Assembly (NCBI RefSeq): GCF_001426505.1
Contig: NZ_LMEV01000017.1
Span: 1,333,155-1,397,154, forward strand
Origin: Variovorax sp. Root473
GTDB taxonomy: Bacteria; Pseudomonadota; Gammaproteobacteria; Burkholderiales; Burkholderiaceae_C
Direction of reading: 5' to 3'
Length of the DNA: 64,000 nt
A model generated the notes under the pieces. It made no database searches and had not been told where the DNA came from. It was given only the letters and a program-made list of their open reading frames with translations. Shown piece by piece: positions 1-9,602 of the stretch; the first letter of the stretch is position 1, and each line of letters starts with the position of its first letter. Made by a program: the position numbers and the translations under genes.

Positions 1-1293
<1,293 letters not shown>

Positions 1294-1294
1294 G

Positions 1295-1333
1295 CCCAAT
1301 CTGGCCAGACCTTGGAAGTCAGGCCAGACTGGG
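1295..1333 (+). terminator. Inverted repeat just after guaB
   Basis: Arms 1295-1306 and 1322-1333 pair at 11 of 12 positions around a 15-base loop, starting two bases after the guaB stop. There is no T-run, so it is a weak candidate for an intrinsic terminator. The arms contain TCTGGCC/GGCCAGA, the same core as the inverted repeat at 1340-1372. It may therefore be a regulator site of the downstream toxin-antitoxin pair, not a terminator. Confidence 0.4.
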
Positions 1334-1341
1334 ATTAGAAT
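1312..1341 (+). promoter_or_regulatory. Candidate promoter of the Phd/VapC pair
   Basis: TTGGAA (1312-1317) and TAGAAT (1336-1341) are separated by 18 bases, a plausible sigma-70 pair. It would start transcription near 1348, inside the inverted repeat at 1340-1372 and just upstream of the antitoxin ATG at 1371. This would let the toxin-antitoxin genes, and possibly guaA, be transcribed independently of guaB. Predicted by eye only. Confidence 0.4.
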
Positions 1342-1372
1342 TTGGGCCAGATTTGAAATTTCTGGCCCAAAT
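1340..1372. promoter_or_regulatory. Perfect 12-bp inverted repeat overlapping the antitoxin start
   Basis: ATTTGGGCCAGA (1340-1351) and TCTGGCCCAAAT (1361-1372) are exact reverse complements around a 9-base centre. The element covers the end of the candidate -10 box, the expected transcription start and the ATG at 1371. Phd-family antitoxins autorepress by binding palindromes at their own promoters, so this is the natural operator candidate. Confidence 0.55.
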
Positions 1373-1619
1373 GCAATCCATTGGTATCGCTGAAGCCAAG
1401 AACAATTTCTCGGCCCTGATCGACCTGGTCGAAAAGGGCGAGGAGGTTCGCATCACCCGCCACGGCAAGGAAGTCGTGCGCATGCTGCCAGTGCGCCGCA
1501 AGCCCGTCATCACCGACGAGCAGATCGCCCGCGAGCTCGGGCAGATCGACGCCCTGCACGCCACCATCCAGCCCGGCCCCACGACCCGCGAGCTTCTGAA
1601 CGAAGGACGCCAGCCATGA
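1371..1619 (+). CDS. Phd/YefM-type antitoxin (82 aa)
   Basis: Predicted antitoxin that neutralises the PIN-domain toxin encoded next. The N-terminus ([20 protein letters not shown], then [17 protein letters not shown]) matches the Phd fold: a short strand, the AKNNFSALI helix and the ITRHGKEV strand-turn used for DNA binding and dimerisation. The C-terminal tail would wrap the toxin. I chose ATG at 1371; a TTG at 1353 would add six residues but lies almost on the predicted transcription start. Its stop overlaps the toxin start in ATGA. A shine-dalgarno sequence is not obvious. It sits in an otherwise housekeeping gua locus, which suggests acquisition of the pair. Confidence 0.88.
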   Translation: MQSIGIAEAKNNFSALIDLVEKGEEVRITRHGKEVVRMLPVRRKPVITDEQIARELGQIDALHATIQPGPTTRELLNEGRQP

Positions 1620-2050
1620 CCGCCTTCGTCATGGACGCCTCGGTCACCGCCGCCTGGCTGCTGCCCGACCAGGCCTGCGAACACACCCGCAGGCTCTACG
1701 CTGCCATCCGCCGCGACGAGGTCGAGCCGCAGGCGCCCAACGCCTGGCAATGGGAGTGCGCCAACATCCTCGCCAACGGTGTGCGCAGCGGCCGCATCCC
1801 GGCATCGGCCGTCGAGGGCCTGTGGAGCGTGCTCGACGCCATCCGCCACCGCGTGGAACTGCACGACCTCGCGCCGGCCCAGCACAAGGCCGTGCTCGCG
1901 GTGGCCATCGACGCGGGCGTCTCGCTCTACGATGCGGGCTACCTCTGGCTCGCCAAATCGCTCAACCTTCCGCTCGCCACCTTCGACGAGCACCTCATCC
2001 AGGCGGCGCCGCAAGCGGGCGTCAAGCTGTTCGACATTTCAACGCTCTGA
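1616..2050 (+). CDS. vapC: VapC-like PIN-domain toxin (144 aa)
   Basis: Predicted Mg2+-dependent ribonuclease toxin of a type II toxin-antitoxin system. PIN-domain acidic residues are visible: [16 protein letters not shown] at the N-terminus (first Asp), WQWECANIL with a conserved Glu region, and the ending pair [25 protein letters not shown], quoted here only as the landmarks YDAGYLWLA and ATFDEHL. Length is normal for VapC. It overlaps the antitoxin by 4 bases (ATGA) and ends only 11 bases before guaA, so toxin and guaA could share a transcript. The RNA target cannot be told from sequence. Confidence 0.88.
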   Translation: MTAFVMDASVTAAWLLPDQACEHTRRLYAAIRRDEVEPQAPNAWQWECANILANGVRSGRIPASAVEGLWSVLDAIRHRVELHDLAPAQHKAVLAVAIDAGVSLYDAGYLWLAKSLNLPLATFDEHLIQAAPQAGVKLFDISTL

Positions 2051-2061
2051 GTCCTTTCGCC

Positions 2062-3681
2062 ATGCAACACGACAAGATCCTCATCCTCGACTTCGGCTCG
2101 CAAGTCACCCAGCTCATCGCACGCCGCGTGCGCGAAGCGCATGTGCTCAGCGAAGTGCATCCCTGCGACGTCACCGACGAGTGGGTGCGCGAATACGCCG
2201 CCGACGGCCACCTCAAGGGCGTGATCCTCTCGGGCAGCCACGCCAGCGTGTACGAGGAAACCACCGACAAGTGCCCGCAAGCCGTGTTCGACCTCGGCAT
2301 CCCGGTGCTCGGCATCTGCTACGGCATGCAGACCATGGCGCATCAGCTCGGCGGCAAGGTCGAGGGCGGCCACAAGCGCGAGTTCGGCTTTGCGGCCGTG
2401 CGCGCCCACGGCCACACCGCGCTGCTGAAAGACATCGCCGACTTCACCACGTCCGAAGGCCACGGCATGCTCAACGTGTGGATGAGCCACGGCGACAAGG
2501 TCACCGAGCTGCCGCCCGGCTTCAAGCTCATGGCCAGCACCGACAGCTGCCCGATCGCCGGCATGGCCGACGAGGTGCGCCGCTACTACGCGCTGCAGTT
2601 CCACCCCGAAGTCACGCACACCGTGCAGGGCAAGGCCATCATCGACCGCTTCGTGCTCGGCATCTGCGAGGCCAAGCCCGACTGGGTCATGCGCGATCAC
2701 ATCGCCGAAGCCGTGCAGAAGATCTGCGAGCAGGTGGGCGACGAAGAAGTCATCCTGGGCCTGTCGGGCGGCGTCGATTCGAGCGTGGCTGCCGCGCTCA
2801 TCCACCGCGCCATCGGCGACCAGCTCACCTGCGTGTTCGTCGACCACGGCCTCCTGCGCCTGAACGAAGGCGACATGGTCATGGAGATGTTCGAAGGCAA
2901 GCTGCACGCGAAGGTCATTCGCGTCGATGCCAGCGACCTGTTCCTGGGCAAGCTCGCGGGCGTGAGCGACCCCGAAGCCAAGCGCAAGATCATCGGCGGC
3001 GAGTTCGTCACCGTGTTCAAGCAAGAGGCGGCCAAGCTCAAGGCCGGCGATGGCGGCCACAAGGGCGCGACCTTCCTGGCGCAAGGCACGATCTACCCCG
3101 ACGTCATCGAATCGGGCGGCGCCAAGAGCAAGAAGGCCGTCACCATCAAGAGCCACCACAACGTGGGCGGCTTGCCCGAACAGCTCGGCCTCAAGCTGCT
3201 CGAACCGCTGCGCGACCTGTTCAAGGACGAAGTGCGCGAACTCGGCGTGGCCCTGGGCCTGCCGCCCGAGATGGTGTACCGCCACCCGTTCCCCGGCCCC
3301 GGCCTGGGCGTGCGCATCCTGGGCGAAGTGAAGAAGGAATACGCCGACCTGCTGCGCCGTGCCGACGCGATCTTCATCGAGGAGCTGCGCAACTTCACCG
3401 ACGCCGAAACCGGCAAGACCTGGTACGACCTCACGAGCCAGGCCTTCACCGTGTTCCTGCCCGTCAAGAGCGTGGGCGTGATGGGCGATGGCCGCACCTA
3501 CGACTACGTCGTCGCACTGCGCGCCGTGCAGACCAGCGACTTCATGACCGCCGACTGGGCCGAGCTGCCGTACGCGTTGCTCAAGAAAGTGTCGGGCCGC
3601 ATCATCAATGAAGTGCGCGGCATCAACCGCGTGACCTACGACGTGTCGAGCAAGCCGCCAGCGACGATCGAGTGGGAGTGA
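2062..3681 (+). CDS. guaA: GMP synthase (glutamine-hydrolysing)
   Basis: Converts XMP to GMP using glutamine and ATP in the cytoplasm. The 539-residue protein has the N-terminal class I amidotransferase domain ([15 protein letters not shown], with the nucleophilic Cys, and the FHPEV His/Glu end). The ATP pyrophosphatase domain carries the PP-loop [11 protein letters not shown], and the C-terminal dimerisation domain ends with the typical [12 protein letters not shown] at 2062 starts the usual [14 protein letters not shown]. The gene starts 11 bases after vapC and normally follows guaB directly or closely in related bacteria, so its expression may now depend in part on the toxin-antitoxin promoter. 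Confidence 0.98.
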   Translation: MQHDKILILDFGSQVTQLIARRVREAHVLSEVHPCDVTDEWVREYAADGHLKGVILSGSHASVYEETTDKCPQAVFDLGIPVLGICYGMQTMAHQLGGKVEGGHKREFGFAAVRAHGHTALLKDIADFTTSEGHGMLNVWMSHGDKVTELPPGFKLMASTDSCPIAGMADEVRRYYALQFHPEVTHTVQGKAIIDRFVLGICEAKPDWVMRDHIAEAVQKICEQVGDEEVILGLSGGVDSSVAAALIHRAIGDQLTCVFVDHGLLRLNEGDMVMEMFEGKLHAKVIRVDASDLFLGKLAGVSDPEAKRKIIGGEFVTVFKQEAAKLKAGDGGHKGATFLAQGTIYPDVIESGGAKSKKAVTIKSHHNVGGLPEQLGLKLLEPLRDLFKDEVRELGVALGLPPEMVYRHPFPGPGLGVRILGEVKKEYADLLRRADAIFIEELRNFTDAETGKTWYDLTSQAFTVFLPVKSVGVMGDGRTYDYVVALRAVQTSDFMTADWAELPYALLKKVSGRIINEVRGINRVTYDVSSKPPATIEWE

Positions 3682-3871
3682 GTTGACGTCCTTCGGGGAC
3701 CATCGCCAGCGATCGAAAACCGCCGTAACGTTTGCGGCACCGTCAACAGCGCAGTCAGACTGGACACGTCGTTGACGTGATGCCGGTCCGACGTCTCGCC
3801 CGGCTTCTTGAACCGGCGCCTGCGATTCTCCAATTCCCCCGGGGACCCAACAACAATTCGGACCCGCCCGA

Positions 3872-5503
3872 TCAGCGCGAAGGATCCATGCGCAACCTGT
3901 AGGCCACGCCATCGCGGCCCGGGTCGGCGCCGCCGTGCAGGCCATCGGCCTGCATCTGCACACCGTGCACCCAGCCGATGGTGTAGTTGTACGGGTTGCG
4001 GCCAATGGCGTAGCCCTGTGCCTCCAGCGCGCGCGTGGTGGAACGCGGAATGCGGTTGCACACGTCGATGGCGTTGCTGGTAGACGAGAAGCGCGGCGCC
4101 GACACGGCGGTCTGCATCTCCATGCCGTGGTCGATCACATTGAGCAGCACCTGCAGCACGCCCATGGCGATCTGCGTGCCCCCGGGCGCCCCGAGCACCA
4201 CGTCGAGCTCGCCGTCCTTGAAGGTCATCGTGGGACAGGATGAGGTGAAGCGGCTCTTGCCAGGCCGAATGCTGCCGGCGCGGCCCGGGCGCGGGTCGAA
4301 CACGCCCATGCAGCCGTTGTACAGGAAGCCCATGCCCGGGGTGATGATGCCCGAGGGCATGGCCAGCGAGTGGGTCAGCGAGACGGCGTTGCCGTCGGCG
4401 TCCACCACGCTCAGGTGGGTGGTGTCGCGCGGCACGGGCGCGCCGGGGTTCACGCGCTCCACGTTGAAGCGATGACCCGCGCGGATCTGCTCGGCCACGT
4501 CGCGGGCCATGTCCTTGGACAGCAACCGGTCGAGCGGCACGTCGAAGAATTTCGGGTCGCCGATGTTGCGGTCCTTGTCGATCGTGGCCCTCTTCATGGC
4601 CTCGCACACCGTTTGCAGGTAGGCGGGGCTGTTGTGCTCCAGGCCCGCCAGATCGAAGTGCTCGAGGATGTTGAGCATCTCCAGCAGCATGGCGCCGCCG
4701 CCCGGAGGCTGATTGGTGGTGATGGTGCGGTCGCGGTAGCGGCCCACCAGCGGCACGTTGCGCTGCACCTGGTAGCGGGCCAGGTCCTCGTGTGTGATCA
4801 GCGCGCCCAGGGACTGCAGGTGCGCCACCATCTTTTGCGCCAGGTCGCCCTCGTAGAAGGGGCGCGCGCCTTCTTCGGCAATCTGGCGCAGCACGGCGGC
4901 CATGCCTTCGTTGCGCAGCGGCGCACCGATGGGCTTGGGACGGCCGTCGGGGCGGCAGTACAAATGGCGGCTGTCCTCGCAGTACTGCAGGCGCTCCAGG
5001 TTGCCGACGCGGCCCATGGTGGGCTCGTCGATCCAGAAGGCGTGCATGCCGGGGCGCACGAAGTAGCCGTCCGCTGCCCAGCGGATGGCGGGCTCCACCA
5101 CCTGCTGCCACGGCAGGCGACCGTGCGCCTGGTGCATGGCCTCCAGGCCCTTGAGCGTGGCCGGCGTGCCGATGGACTGGGGGCCGATGTCGTTGACGCG
5201 GCCCTTGAGGATGAAGCCGAACCCGTCCTTGGTTTCGCCCTCCAGCAGGTGCTCCCACATGTCTTCCCTGGCCGCCAGCGGCGCCGGCGAGTGGAAGTCG
5301 AAGTACTCGTGCACCTGCGCGCCGGGCAGGTACACGGCGGCGGTGCCGAAACCCGCGATGCCGCACATCAGCGGATCGACCACCGTCTGTGCCAGCGCGG
5401 TGGCAACGGCGGCATCCACCGCATTGCCGCCTGCGCGCAGGATATCGATGCCGGATTCGGCGGCCTCCGGCTGTGGGCAGACCACCATGGCTTCTTTTTT
5501 CAT
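3872..5503 (-). CDS. Gamma-glutamyltransferase family protein, no signal peptide
   Basis: An N-terminal-nucleophile hydrolase of the gamma-glutamyltransferase superfamily, 543 residues. Family marks are ESGIDILRAGGNAVDAAVA near the N-terminus and DTTHLSVVDADGNAVSLT around residue 365, where the second Thr would become the nucleophile after self-cleavage into large and small subunits. APGGTQIAMGVLQVLLNV follows later. The classical enzyme is periplasmic, but this one starts MKKEAMVVCPQPEA with no signal peptide, so it probably acts in the cytoplasm. That would fit the cephalosporin-acylase or amide-hydrolase-like branch rather than glutathione transfer. It lies 91 bases downstream of a Bug binding protein on the same strand, so it may process the imported compound. 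Substrate unknown. Confidence 0.85.
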   Translation of the reverse strand: MKKEAMVVCPQPEAAESGIDILRAGGNAVDAAVATALAQTVVDPLMCGIAGFGTAAVYLPGAQVHEYFDFHSPAPLAAREDMWEHLLEGETKDGFGFILKGRVNDIGPQSIGTPATLKGLEAMHQAHGRLPWQQVVEPAIRWAADGYFVRPGMHAFWIDEPTMGRVGNLERLQYCEDSRHLYCRPDGRPKPIGAPLRNEGMAAVLRQIAEEGARPFYEGDLAQKMVAHLQSLGALITHEDLARYQVQRNVPLVGRYRDRTITTNQPPGGGAMLLEMLNILEHFDLAGLEHNSPAYLQTVCEAMKRATIDKDRNIGDPKFFDVPLDRLLSKDMARDVAEQIRAGHRFNVERVNPGAPVPRDTTHLSVVDADGNAVSLTHSLAMPSGIITPGMGFLYNGCMGVFDPRPGRAGSIRPGKSRFTSSCPTMTFKDGELDVVLGAPGGTQIAMGVLQVLLNVIDHGMEMQTAVSAPRFSSTSNAIDVCNRIPRSTTRALEAQGYAIGRNPYNYTIGWVHGVQMQADGLHGGADPGRDGVAYRLRMDPSR

Positions 5504-5594
5504 GACGTGTAGTGACGAGCCCCTGGCTGCATCGGCGATACGGCAAGGGGTGAGGGTAGAAGAAAAAGGGGCGGCGTTTGCGCGGGCCGCCGGC

Positions 5595-6581
5595 TTACTT
5601 GGCGCTGAGATTCAATGCCCCGAGCGTGGGTCCCCAGGCCTTGGCGTCGCGCGCCGCCGTTTCCATGACCAGCGTGGAAGGACCCGACATGGGGATCACA
5701 CCCATGCTCTTGAGCTTGGCCTGGACGTCGGGACTGTTGTGAAAGGCCGCAGTCGCCTTGTTGAGCTTTTCCACGATGTCAGGTGGCGTGCCGGCACGCG
5801 CCACCACGGCACTCCAGCCCATGTTGTCGAAGCCCTTCACGCCCAGCTCGCCAAGGGTGGGCACATCCGGCAGCTCAGGCGTGCGCTGCGGCGACAACAC
5901 GGCCAGCGGATTGAGCTTGTGGTTCTTGATGTGGGGCAGCGCGGTGCCATACACCGGTGCCATCACTTCGGTCTGCCCGCCGATGGTGGCCAGGATGCCG
6001 TCGGCCTCGCCCTTGTAGGGGATGTGGGTCAGCGACATGCCCAGGGCATTGGACACGAGCTCGACCGCCAGATGGGTGGAGTTGCCCAGGCCGGCGGACG
6101 CAAAGTTCAGTTTGCCCGGCGCAGCCTTGGCTTTTTCCGTCAGGTCCTTGAGCGTCTTGATGCCCGTGGCCGGGTTGGCCGACAGCACGAAGGGCACCGT
6201 GGTCAGCATGGTCACGCCCACGAAGTCCTTCTCGGGGTTGTAGGGCAGCGGCTTGTAGGTGAACTGGTTGAGCACCATCAGCGACACGCTACCCAGCAGC
6301 AGCGTGTAGCCATCGGCAGGCGCGTTCAGCGCCGTCTGCGCGGCGATGATGCCGCCCGCACCGGGCTTGTTCTCCACCACGATGGTGGCGCCAATCGCCT
6401 TGCCCGCATGCTCGGCCCAGAGGCGCGCGATCGTATCGCTGCTGCCGCCCGGGGCCTGCGATACGACCAGGCGCACCGGACGGCTGGGGTAGGAGGCTTG
6501 CGCGTACACGGTGGTGGCCGCGGTGACCGCGACCGCGGCACCCATCAGGATCTTGTAGACGTTCGTGATTGCTTGGGGCAC
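5595..6581 (-). CDS. Bug/TctC family solute-binding protein (328 aa)
   Basis: Periplasmic binding protein of the Bordetella uptake gene (Bug) family, related to TctC of tripartite tricarboxylate transporters. It has a Sec signal peptide (hydrophobic stretch ILMGAAVAVTAATTVYAQA) followed by the family opening YPSRPVRLVVSQAPGGSSD, and later [10 protein letters not shown] and the THIPYKGEAD loop that contacts the ligand carboxylate. No membrane partner (TctA/TctB) is nearby, as is common for Bug proteins. It is divergent from a LysR gene at 6683 and upstream of the gamma-glutamyltransferase-like gene. The ligand is probably an organic acid or amide, but is not identifiable. Confidence 0.93.
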   Translation of the reverse strand: MPQAITNVYKILMGAAVAVTAATTVYAQASYPSRPVRLVVSQAPGGSSDTIARLWAEHAGKAIGATIVVENKPGAGGIIAAQTALNAPADGYTLLLGSVSLMVLNQFTYKPLPYNPEKDFVGVTMLTTVPFVLSANPATGIKTLKDLTEKAKAAPGKLNFASAGLGNSTHLAVELVSNALGMSLTHIPYKGEADGILATIGGQTEVMAPVYGTALPHIKNHKLNPLAVLSPQRTPELPDVPTLGELGVKGFDNMGWSAVVARAGTPPDIVEKLNKATAAFHNSPDVQAKLKSMGVIPMSGPSTLVMETAARDAKAWGPTLGALNLSAK

Positions 6582-6602
6582 TGGGATTCCTCAGAGGTCT
6601 GC

Positions 6603-6627
6603 CATGAAAGATGAGGTAATTTTCATG
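6603..6627. promoter_or_regulatory. Inverted repeat in the Bug/LysR divergent region
   Basis: CATGAAA (6603-6609) and TTTCATG (6621-6627) are exact reverse complements with 11 bases between. The element lies between the divergent starts at 6581 and 6683. LysR proteins bind partly dyad-symmetric sites of this size in such gaps, so it is a reasonable operator candidate for the regulator at 6683. Confidence 0.45.
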
Positions 6628-6682
6628 ACAACCCAACCATCCACCTAGTGAAAATGCAAAATGGAACCATGAAGATTTACTC

Positions 6683-7651
6683 ATGATTGAACGTTCGGAA
6701 GGCCTCTCCTGGGCGCGGGGCATCAAGGTGCGCCATCTGGAATCCTTTCTCGTGCTGGACGAGGCGGGCACGCTGACCGAGGCGGCGGTGCGCCTGCACA
6801 TGACGCAATCTGCCATGTCGCACTGGCTGGCTGAGCTCGAACGCGTGGCGGGCACGCCGCTGGTGGTGCGCGGACGCAAGGTGCAGCTGACGCCTGCGGG
6901 GCATCTGCTCAAGCGGCTCGCCCTCACCGTGCTGGGTGACATCGCTCGCACCGGCCGCGAGATGCATGCGGTGGCCGCGGGGCGGGTGCCGCGTCTGAAC
7001 GTGGGCAGCGTCTGGGCAGGCATCGCCGGCGGCCTGCCCGAAGCGGTGGCCGCGTTCCAGCAACGCCATGCCGATGTGGCCGTGTCCATCCATGACGGGC
7101 CGTTCGACAACCTGCTCAAGGGCCTGGAGACGCGTGCCATGGATGCCGTGATCGGCGTGCTGGATGCGCGGGCGCACCAGCCGCAGCTGGAACACCAGGT
7201 GCTCTTTGACGACCAGGTGAGCATCGTCGTCGGCCAGGGCAGCAGGCACTGGGACAGCAGCGAGGCGCTGGGCTTTGCCGACGTGCTGCGCGAGAAATGG
7301 GTCATGCCGCCTGTTGGCACGCTCACGCGCATCCAGATGGACGCCTATCTCATCGAGCAACAGGCATCGTGGCTGGTGCCCAAGGCAGAAACCGCCTCGC
7401 TGGCCATGATGCAGGCACTGCTGCAAAAGGGCGACTATGTCGGCGTGTGTTCGGAATCCATGGCGGACTACATGGCCTCGCTGGGGCTGTTCAGGAAGAT
7501 CGCCACTGACTCGAACATCCGATTCGGTCCGATCACCGTGGTGTGGAACCGCGAACATGTCTCGGCCACCCTCATGGATTTCATCGCCTGCCTGAAGGCG
7601 CATGCGCGGAGCTCGCCTGTCGCGCCAGTGCAGGCGCTGCCCCGCGCGTAG
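6683..7651 (+). CDS. LysR-family transcriptional regulator (322 aa)
   Basis: DNA-binding regulator with an N-terminal winged helix-turn-helix (VRHLESFLVLDEAGTLTEAA, then LHMTQSAMSHWLAELERVAG) and a C-terminal periplasmic-binding-like effector domain. It begins a little longer than usual (MIERSEGLSWARGIK before the HTH). It is transcribed away from the Bug gene at 6581, the usual arrangement for a LysR protein that controls its neighbour and itself. By context it probably regulates the Bug and gamma-glutamyltransferase-like genes in response to the imported compound. The effector is unknown. Confidence 0.92.
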   Translation: MIERSEGLSWARGIKVRHLESFLVLDEAGTLTEAAVRLHMTQSAMSHWLAELERVAGTPLVVRGRKVQLTPAGHLLKRLALTVLGDIARTGREMHAVAAGRVPRLNVGSVWAGIAGGLPEAVAAFQQRHADVAVSIHDGPFDNLLKGLETRAMDAVIGVLDARAHQPQLEHQVLFDDQVSIVVGQGSRHWDSSEALGFADVLREKWVMPPVGTLTRIQMDAYLIEQQASWLVPKAETASLAMMQALLQKGDYVGVCSESMADYMASLGLFRKIATDSNIRFGPITVVWNREHVSATLMDFIACLKAHARSSPVAPVQALPRA

Positions 7652-7782
7652 CCCCGCGCCAGCGCTGTGGCCAGCGTCGCTGGTTTGGGGATGGTTGGCG
7701 CACTCAGGTCATGCGTTCCGACCTTGGAGGATCTACGCCAGAGAACATGCCGCAGGCATGGCGACAGGGTTCAGACGCGCCT

Positions 7783-8064
7783 TCAGTTGGCGGCGTTGAC
7801 GGCGTCCTTCAGGGCCTTGCCCGCAGAAAACTTCGGCGCCTTGCTTGCCTTGATGGTCATGGGCTCACCTGTCGACGGATTACGGCCCGAGCGCTCCGGA
7901 CGGTCCGACACCGTGAAGGCGCCGAAGCCGATCAACTGCACGGAATCGCCACGAGCCAATGCGCGCGAGAGGTTGTCGAGGACGGAATCAAGTGCTCGAG
8001 CAACATCGATCTTGCTGAGGTTGGTGTCTGCGGCAACGGCTGCAACGAGGTCGGTCTTGTTCAA
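7783..8064 (-). CDS. hupB: HU family nucleoid protein (93 aa)
   Basis: Small histone-like DNA-bending protein that dimerises and compacts the nucleoid. The start MNKTDLVAAVAADTNLSK, the strand GFGAFTVSDRPERSGRNP and the beta-arm tip RNPSTGEP are diagnostic, and the length is typical of HU. The start codon is TTG (8062-8064); an AAAGAG-like ribosome site lies about 10 bases upstream. HU is distinguished from IHF by its arm and C-terminus, but which HU paralogue this is cannot be settled. It stands alone, convergent with the LysR gene. Confidence 0.93.
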   Translation of the reverse strand: MNKTDLVAAVAADTNLSKIDVARALDSVLDNLSRALARGDSVQLIGFGAFTVSDRPERSGRNPSTGEPMTIKASKAPKFSAGKALKDAVNAAN

Positions 8065-8311
8065 AATGGGGGCTCTTTCGATGGAGTGGTGAAGAGGAAA
8101 TCAGCGACGCGAATGCGTGCAGCGTCGAGTCTAAGCATGACCACGGCCGAGTTGTCCGTTGGAAGCGTTTCGACACAGAAAGAGCTGGATCGTCTCGGGC
8201 ATCTGGCATGACGATCGACAGCAACCGGGGAGGGCGAGGCACTCGCGGCCGGAGGGGAATTTCTCCCGGATATCTCAACAACCGCCCGAGTCGTGGCCAC
8301 CCTGGCGTTCG

Positions 8312-8953
8312 TCAGCCCAGCAACTCGATGGCTGCCTGGACAATGGGACGAGCCCAAGGCGGTGTCGCAGCGAGCGCGGCTTGGTCCTCGGGCTGCGGAA
8401 AAATGGGTTCTCCCGAGCTCAATTCGAGCACCAGGACCGGATCCGCGATGTTTTCTCCTGTCGCCGCTTCGGCACTGTTGTCGAAGACCTGCAGCCGCGT
8501 GAGCTTCGGCAGCAACTGGATGAGATTGGCGCGTGATGCGATCCAGCGCTCGCGGATCTTGGCTTCGGGAATGTCGTGCCCTCCACGTGCCACCCTCGCT
8601 CGCACACGGGCCATATGTTGCTCGGGCGAAGAAAGACCGCAATAGATCATGATCAAGTCATGGCTTGTTGCGGCGCGAGCGAGCAGTGCGGGAATGGTGT
8701 TTGCACCCAGCGTGGTTTCGAATGCGTAGCTGGAACCTTGCGCAATCGCCGCCTCCAGTCGCTCACGCCCCAGGTGCCATGCGCGGGCATTCGCTTCCTC
8801 TTGGGTCAGCCCGAGCTGCGCGACCAGCTCCCGCGCGCAGGTGTCCGGGTTGAACCAGGTCAGGCCGTGCGCTTCGAGCAAGGCGCCTGCGACCGAGCTC
8901 TTGCCGGCACCATTGACGCCGGCCAGCACCAGAATGAACGGGCGCGCGGCCAC
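8312..8953 (-). CDS. Zeta-toxin-like P-loop kinase (213 aa)
   Basis: Predicted nucleotide kinase of the zeta/PezT or COG4185 group. Zeta toxins phosphorylate UDP-N-acetylglucosamine and block wall synthesis. The Walker A motif GVNGAGKSS is at residues 12-20, WFNPD at 33-37 supplies the candidate catalytic Asp, and AFETTLG plus the Arg-rich IRERWIASRANL fit the phosphate-binding residues of this fold. At 213 residues it is shorter than the zeta toxin of Gram-positive plasmids. The start is GTG (8951-8953), five bases after the stop of a Phd-like gene, which indicates a two-gene toxin-antitoxin operon. Toxicity and substrate are inferred only from family. Confidence 0.82.
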   Translation of the reverse strand: MAARPFILVLAGVNGAGKSSVAGALLEAHGLTWFNPDTCARELVAQLGLTQEEANARAWHLGRERLEAAIAQGSSYAFETTLGANTIPALLARAATSHDLIMIYCGLSSPEQHMARVRARVARGGHDIPEAKIRERWIASRANLIQLLPKLTRLQVFDNSAEAATGENIADPVLVLELSSGEPIFPQPEDQAALAATPPWARPIVQAAIELLG

Positions 8954-8958
8954 CGCGA

Positions 8959-9306
8959 TCAGAACGTCTCGCCCGCCTTGGGACGTCGCGCCAGCCTGCC
9001 CTTGGCGGCAAACAGGCTGTCCACCTTCGCCGCGGCATCCGGCTGTTGTAGCGCGCCAAGACGTGCGTCGAAGCGTCGGCCGAGTTCATCGAGCACCGAC
9101 TGCTCACGTGCCTTGAGCGCGTGTGCGTCTTCCACCAGTTGGTTGTACGTGGCTGCGGTCAGGAGCACCATCTCCACCGTCGAGTGGTTGGTCACCGCCA
9201 CGCTGCCCGACTGCTGGACCTGGCGCACCACGTCGCCCCACCGATTCTTGACGTGGGAGGCGTTCTGACGGGGCAGGTCGTTGAGGCTGGGAAGAACGGC
9301 GGCCAT
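8959..9306 (-). CDS. Phd-like antitoxin upstream of zeta-like kinase (115 aa)
   Basis: Predicted antitoxin. The segment NASHVKNRWGDVVRQVQQSG followed by SVAVTNHSTVEMVLLTAATY fits the Phd fold (helix, then the strand-turn-strand that ends in a nonpolar strand and a YNQL helix). The C-terminal half is charged and helical (ALKAREQSVLDELGRRF), suited to wrapping a partner. I chose ATG at 9304-9306 because AAGGAG lies seven bases upstream; the open frame extends further but without support. Known zeta partners (epsilon, PezA) are unrelated to Phd, so the pairing is notable. The promoter at 9326-9354 has tandem repeats that may be its operator. Confidence 0.75.
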   Translation of the reverse strand: MAAVLPSLNDLPRQNASHVKNRWGDVVRQVQQSGSVAVTNHSTVEMVLLTAATYNQLVEDAHALKAREQSVLDELGRRFDARLGALQQPDAAAKVDSLFAAKGRLARRPKAGETF

Positions 9307-9325
9307 GAAGTGCTCCTTTTCGGTC

Positions 9326-9355
9326 ATTATGGCAAAAATGGCAAAAATGGACAAT
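9326..9355 (-). promoter_or_regulatory. Promoter with tandem 9-bp repeats before the Phd/zeta pair
   Basis: On the minus strand TTGTCC (9349-9354) and CATAAT (9326-9331) are 17 bases apart, a good sigma-70 pair. The spacer consists of direct repeats: on the plus strand ATGGCAAAA occurs at 9329-9337 and 9338-9346, and a third copy at 9347-9355 is degenerate. Repeats inside a promoter spacer are typical operator sites for an autorepressing antitoxin. The transcript would start near 9319, just ahead of the ribosome site. Confidence 0.55.
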
Positions 9356-9602
9356 TTCCAGCAATAGAGGCCGCGCCTCGACGCGCCTCGGTTCGAGTGG
9401 GGGCTTCGGCACGTTGAAGGCCGGGCATTCCCAACTTGCAGCCCCCGACAGCATCGATGCGCTCGAAGCAAGCAAGGCCGGGAGGGACGGGTGCGTCGCC
9501 TTGCCGCCATCGTCCGACGGCTCTCAAAAACCAGGATGAAGACGGGCTTCACGTTTGCTGAAGGCCTCTTGAAGCACGCTGGCCATGGGCGATGATCGAG
9601 GC

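Noticed and set aside
1353-1619. TTG start for the Phd-type antitoxin
   Set aside because: TTG lies almost on the predicted transcription start and between the operator arms. ATG at 1371 is the better choice, though TTG cannot be excluded.
3682-3871. Gap between guaA and the gamma-glutamyltransferase-like gene
   Set aside because: Searched for terminators and small genes; only weak GC-rich dyads were found, none worth a call.
7746-7760. CATGCC-GCA-GGCATG hairpin near the hup stop
   Set aside because: Six base pairs and no T-run on either strand. I could not separate it from chance in GC-rich DNA.
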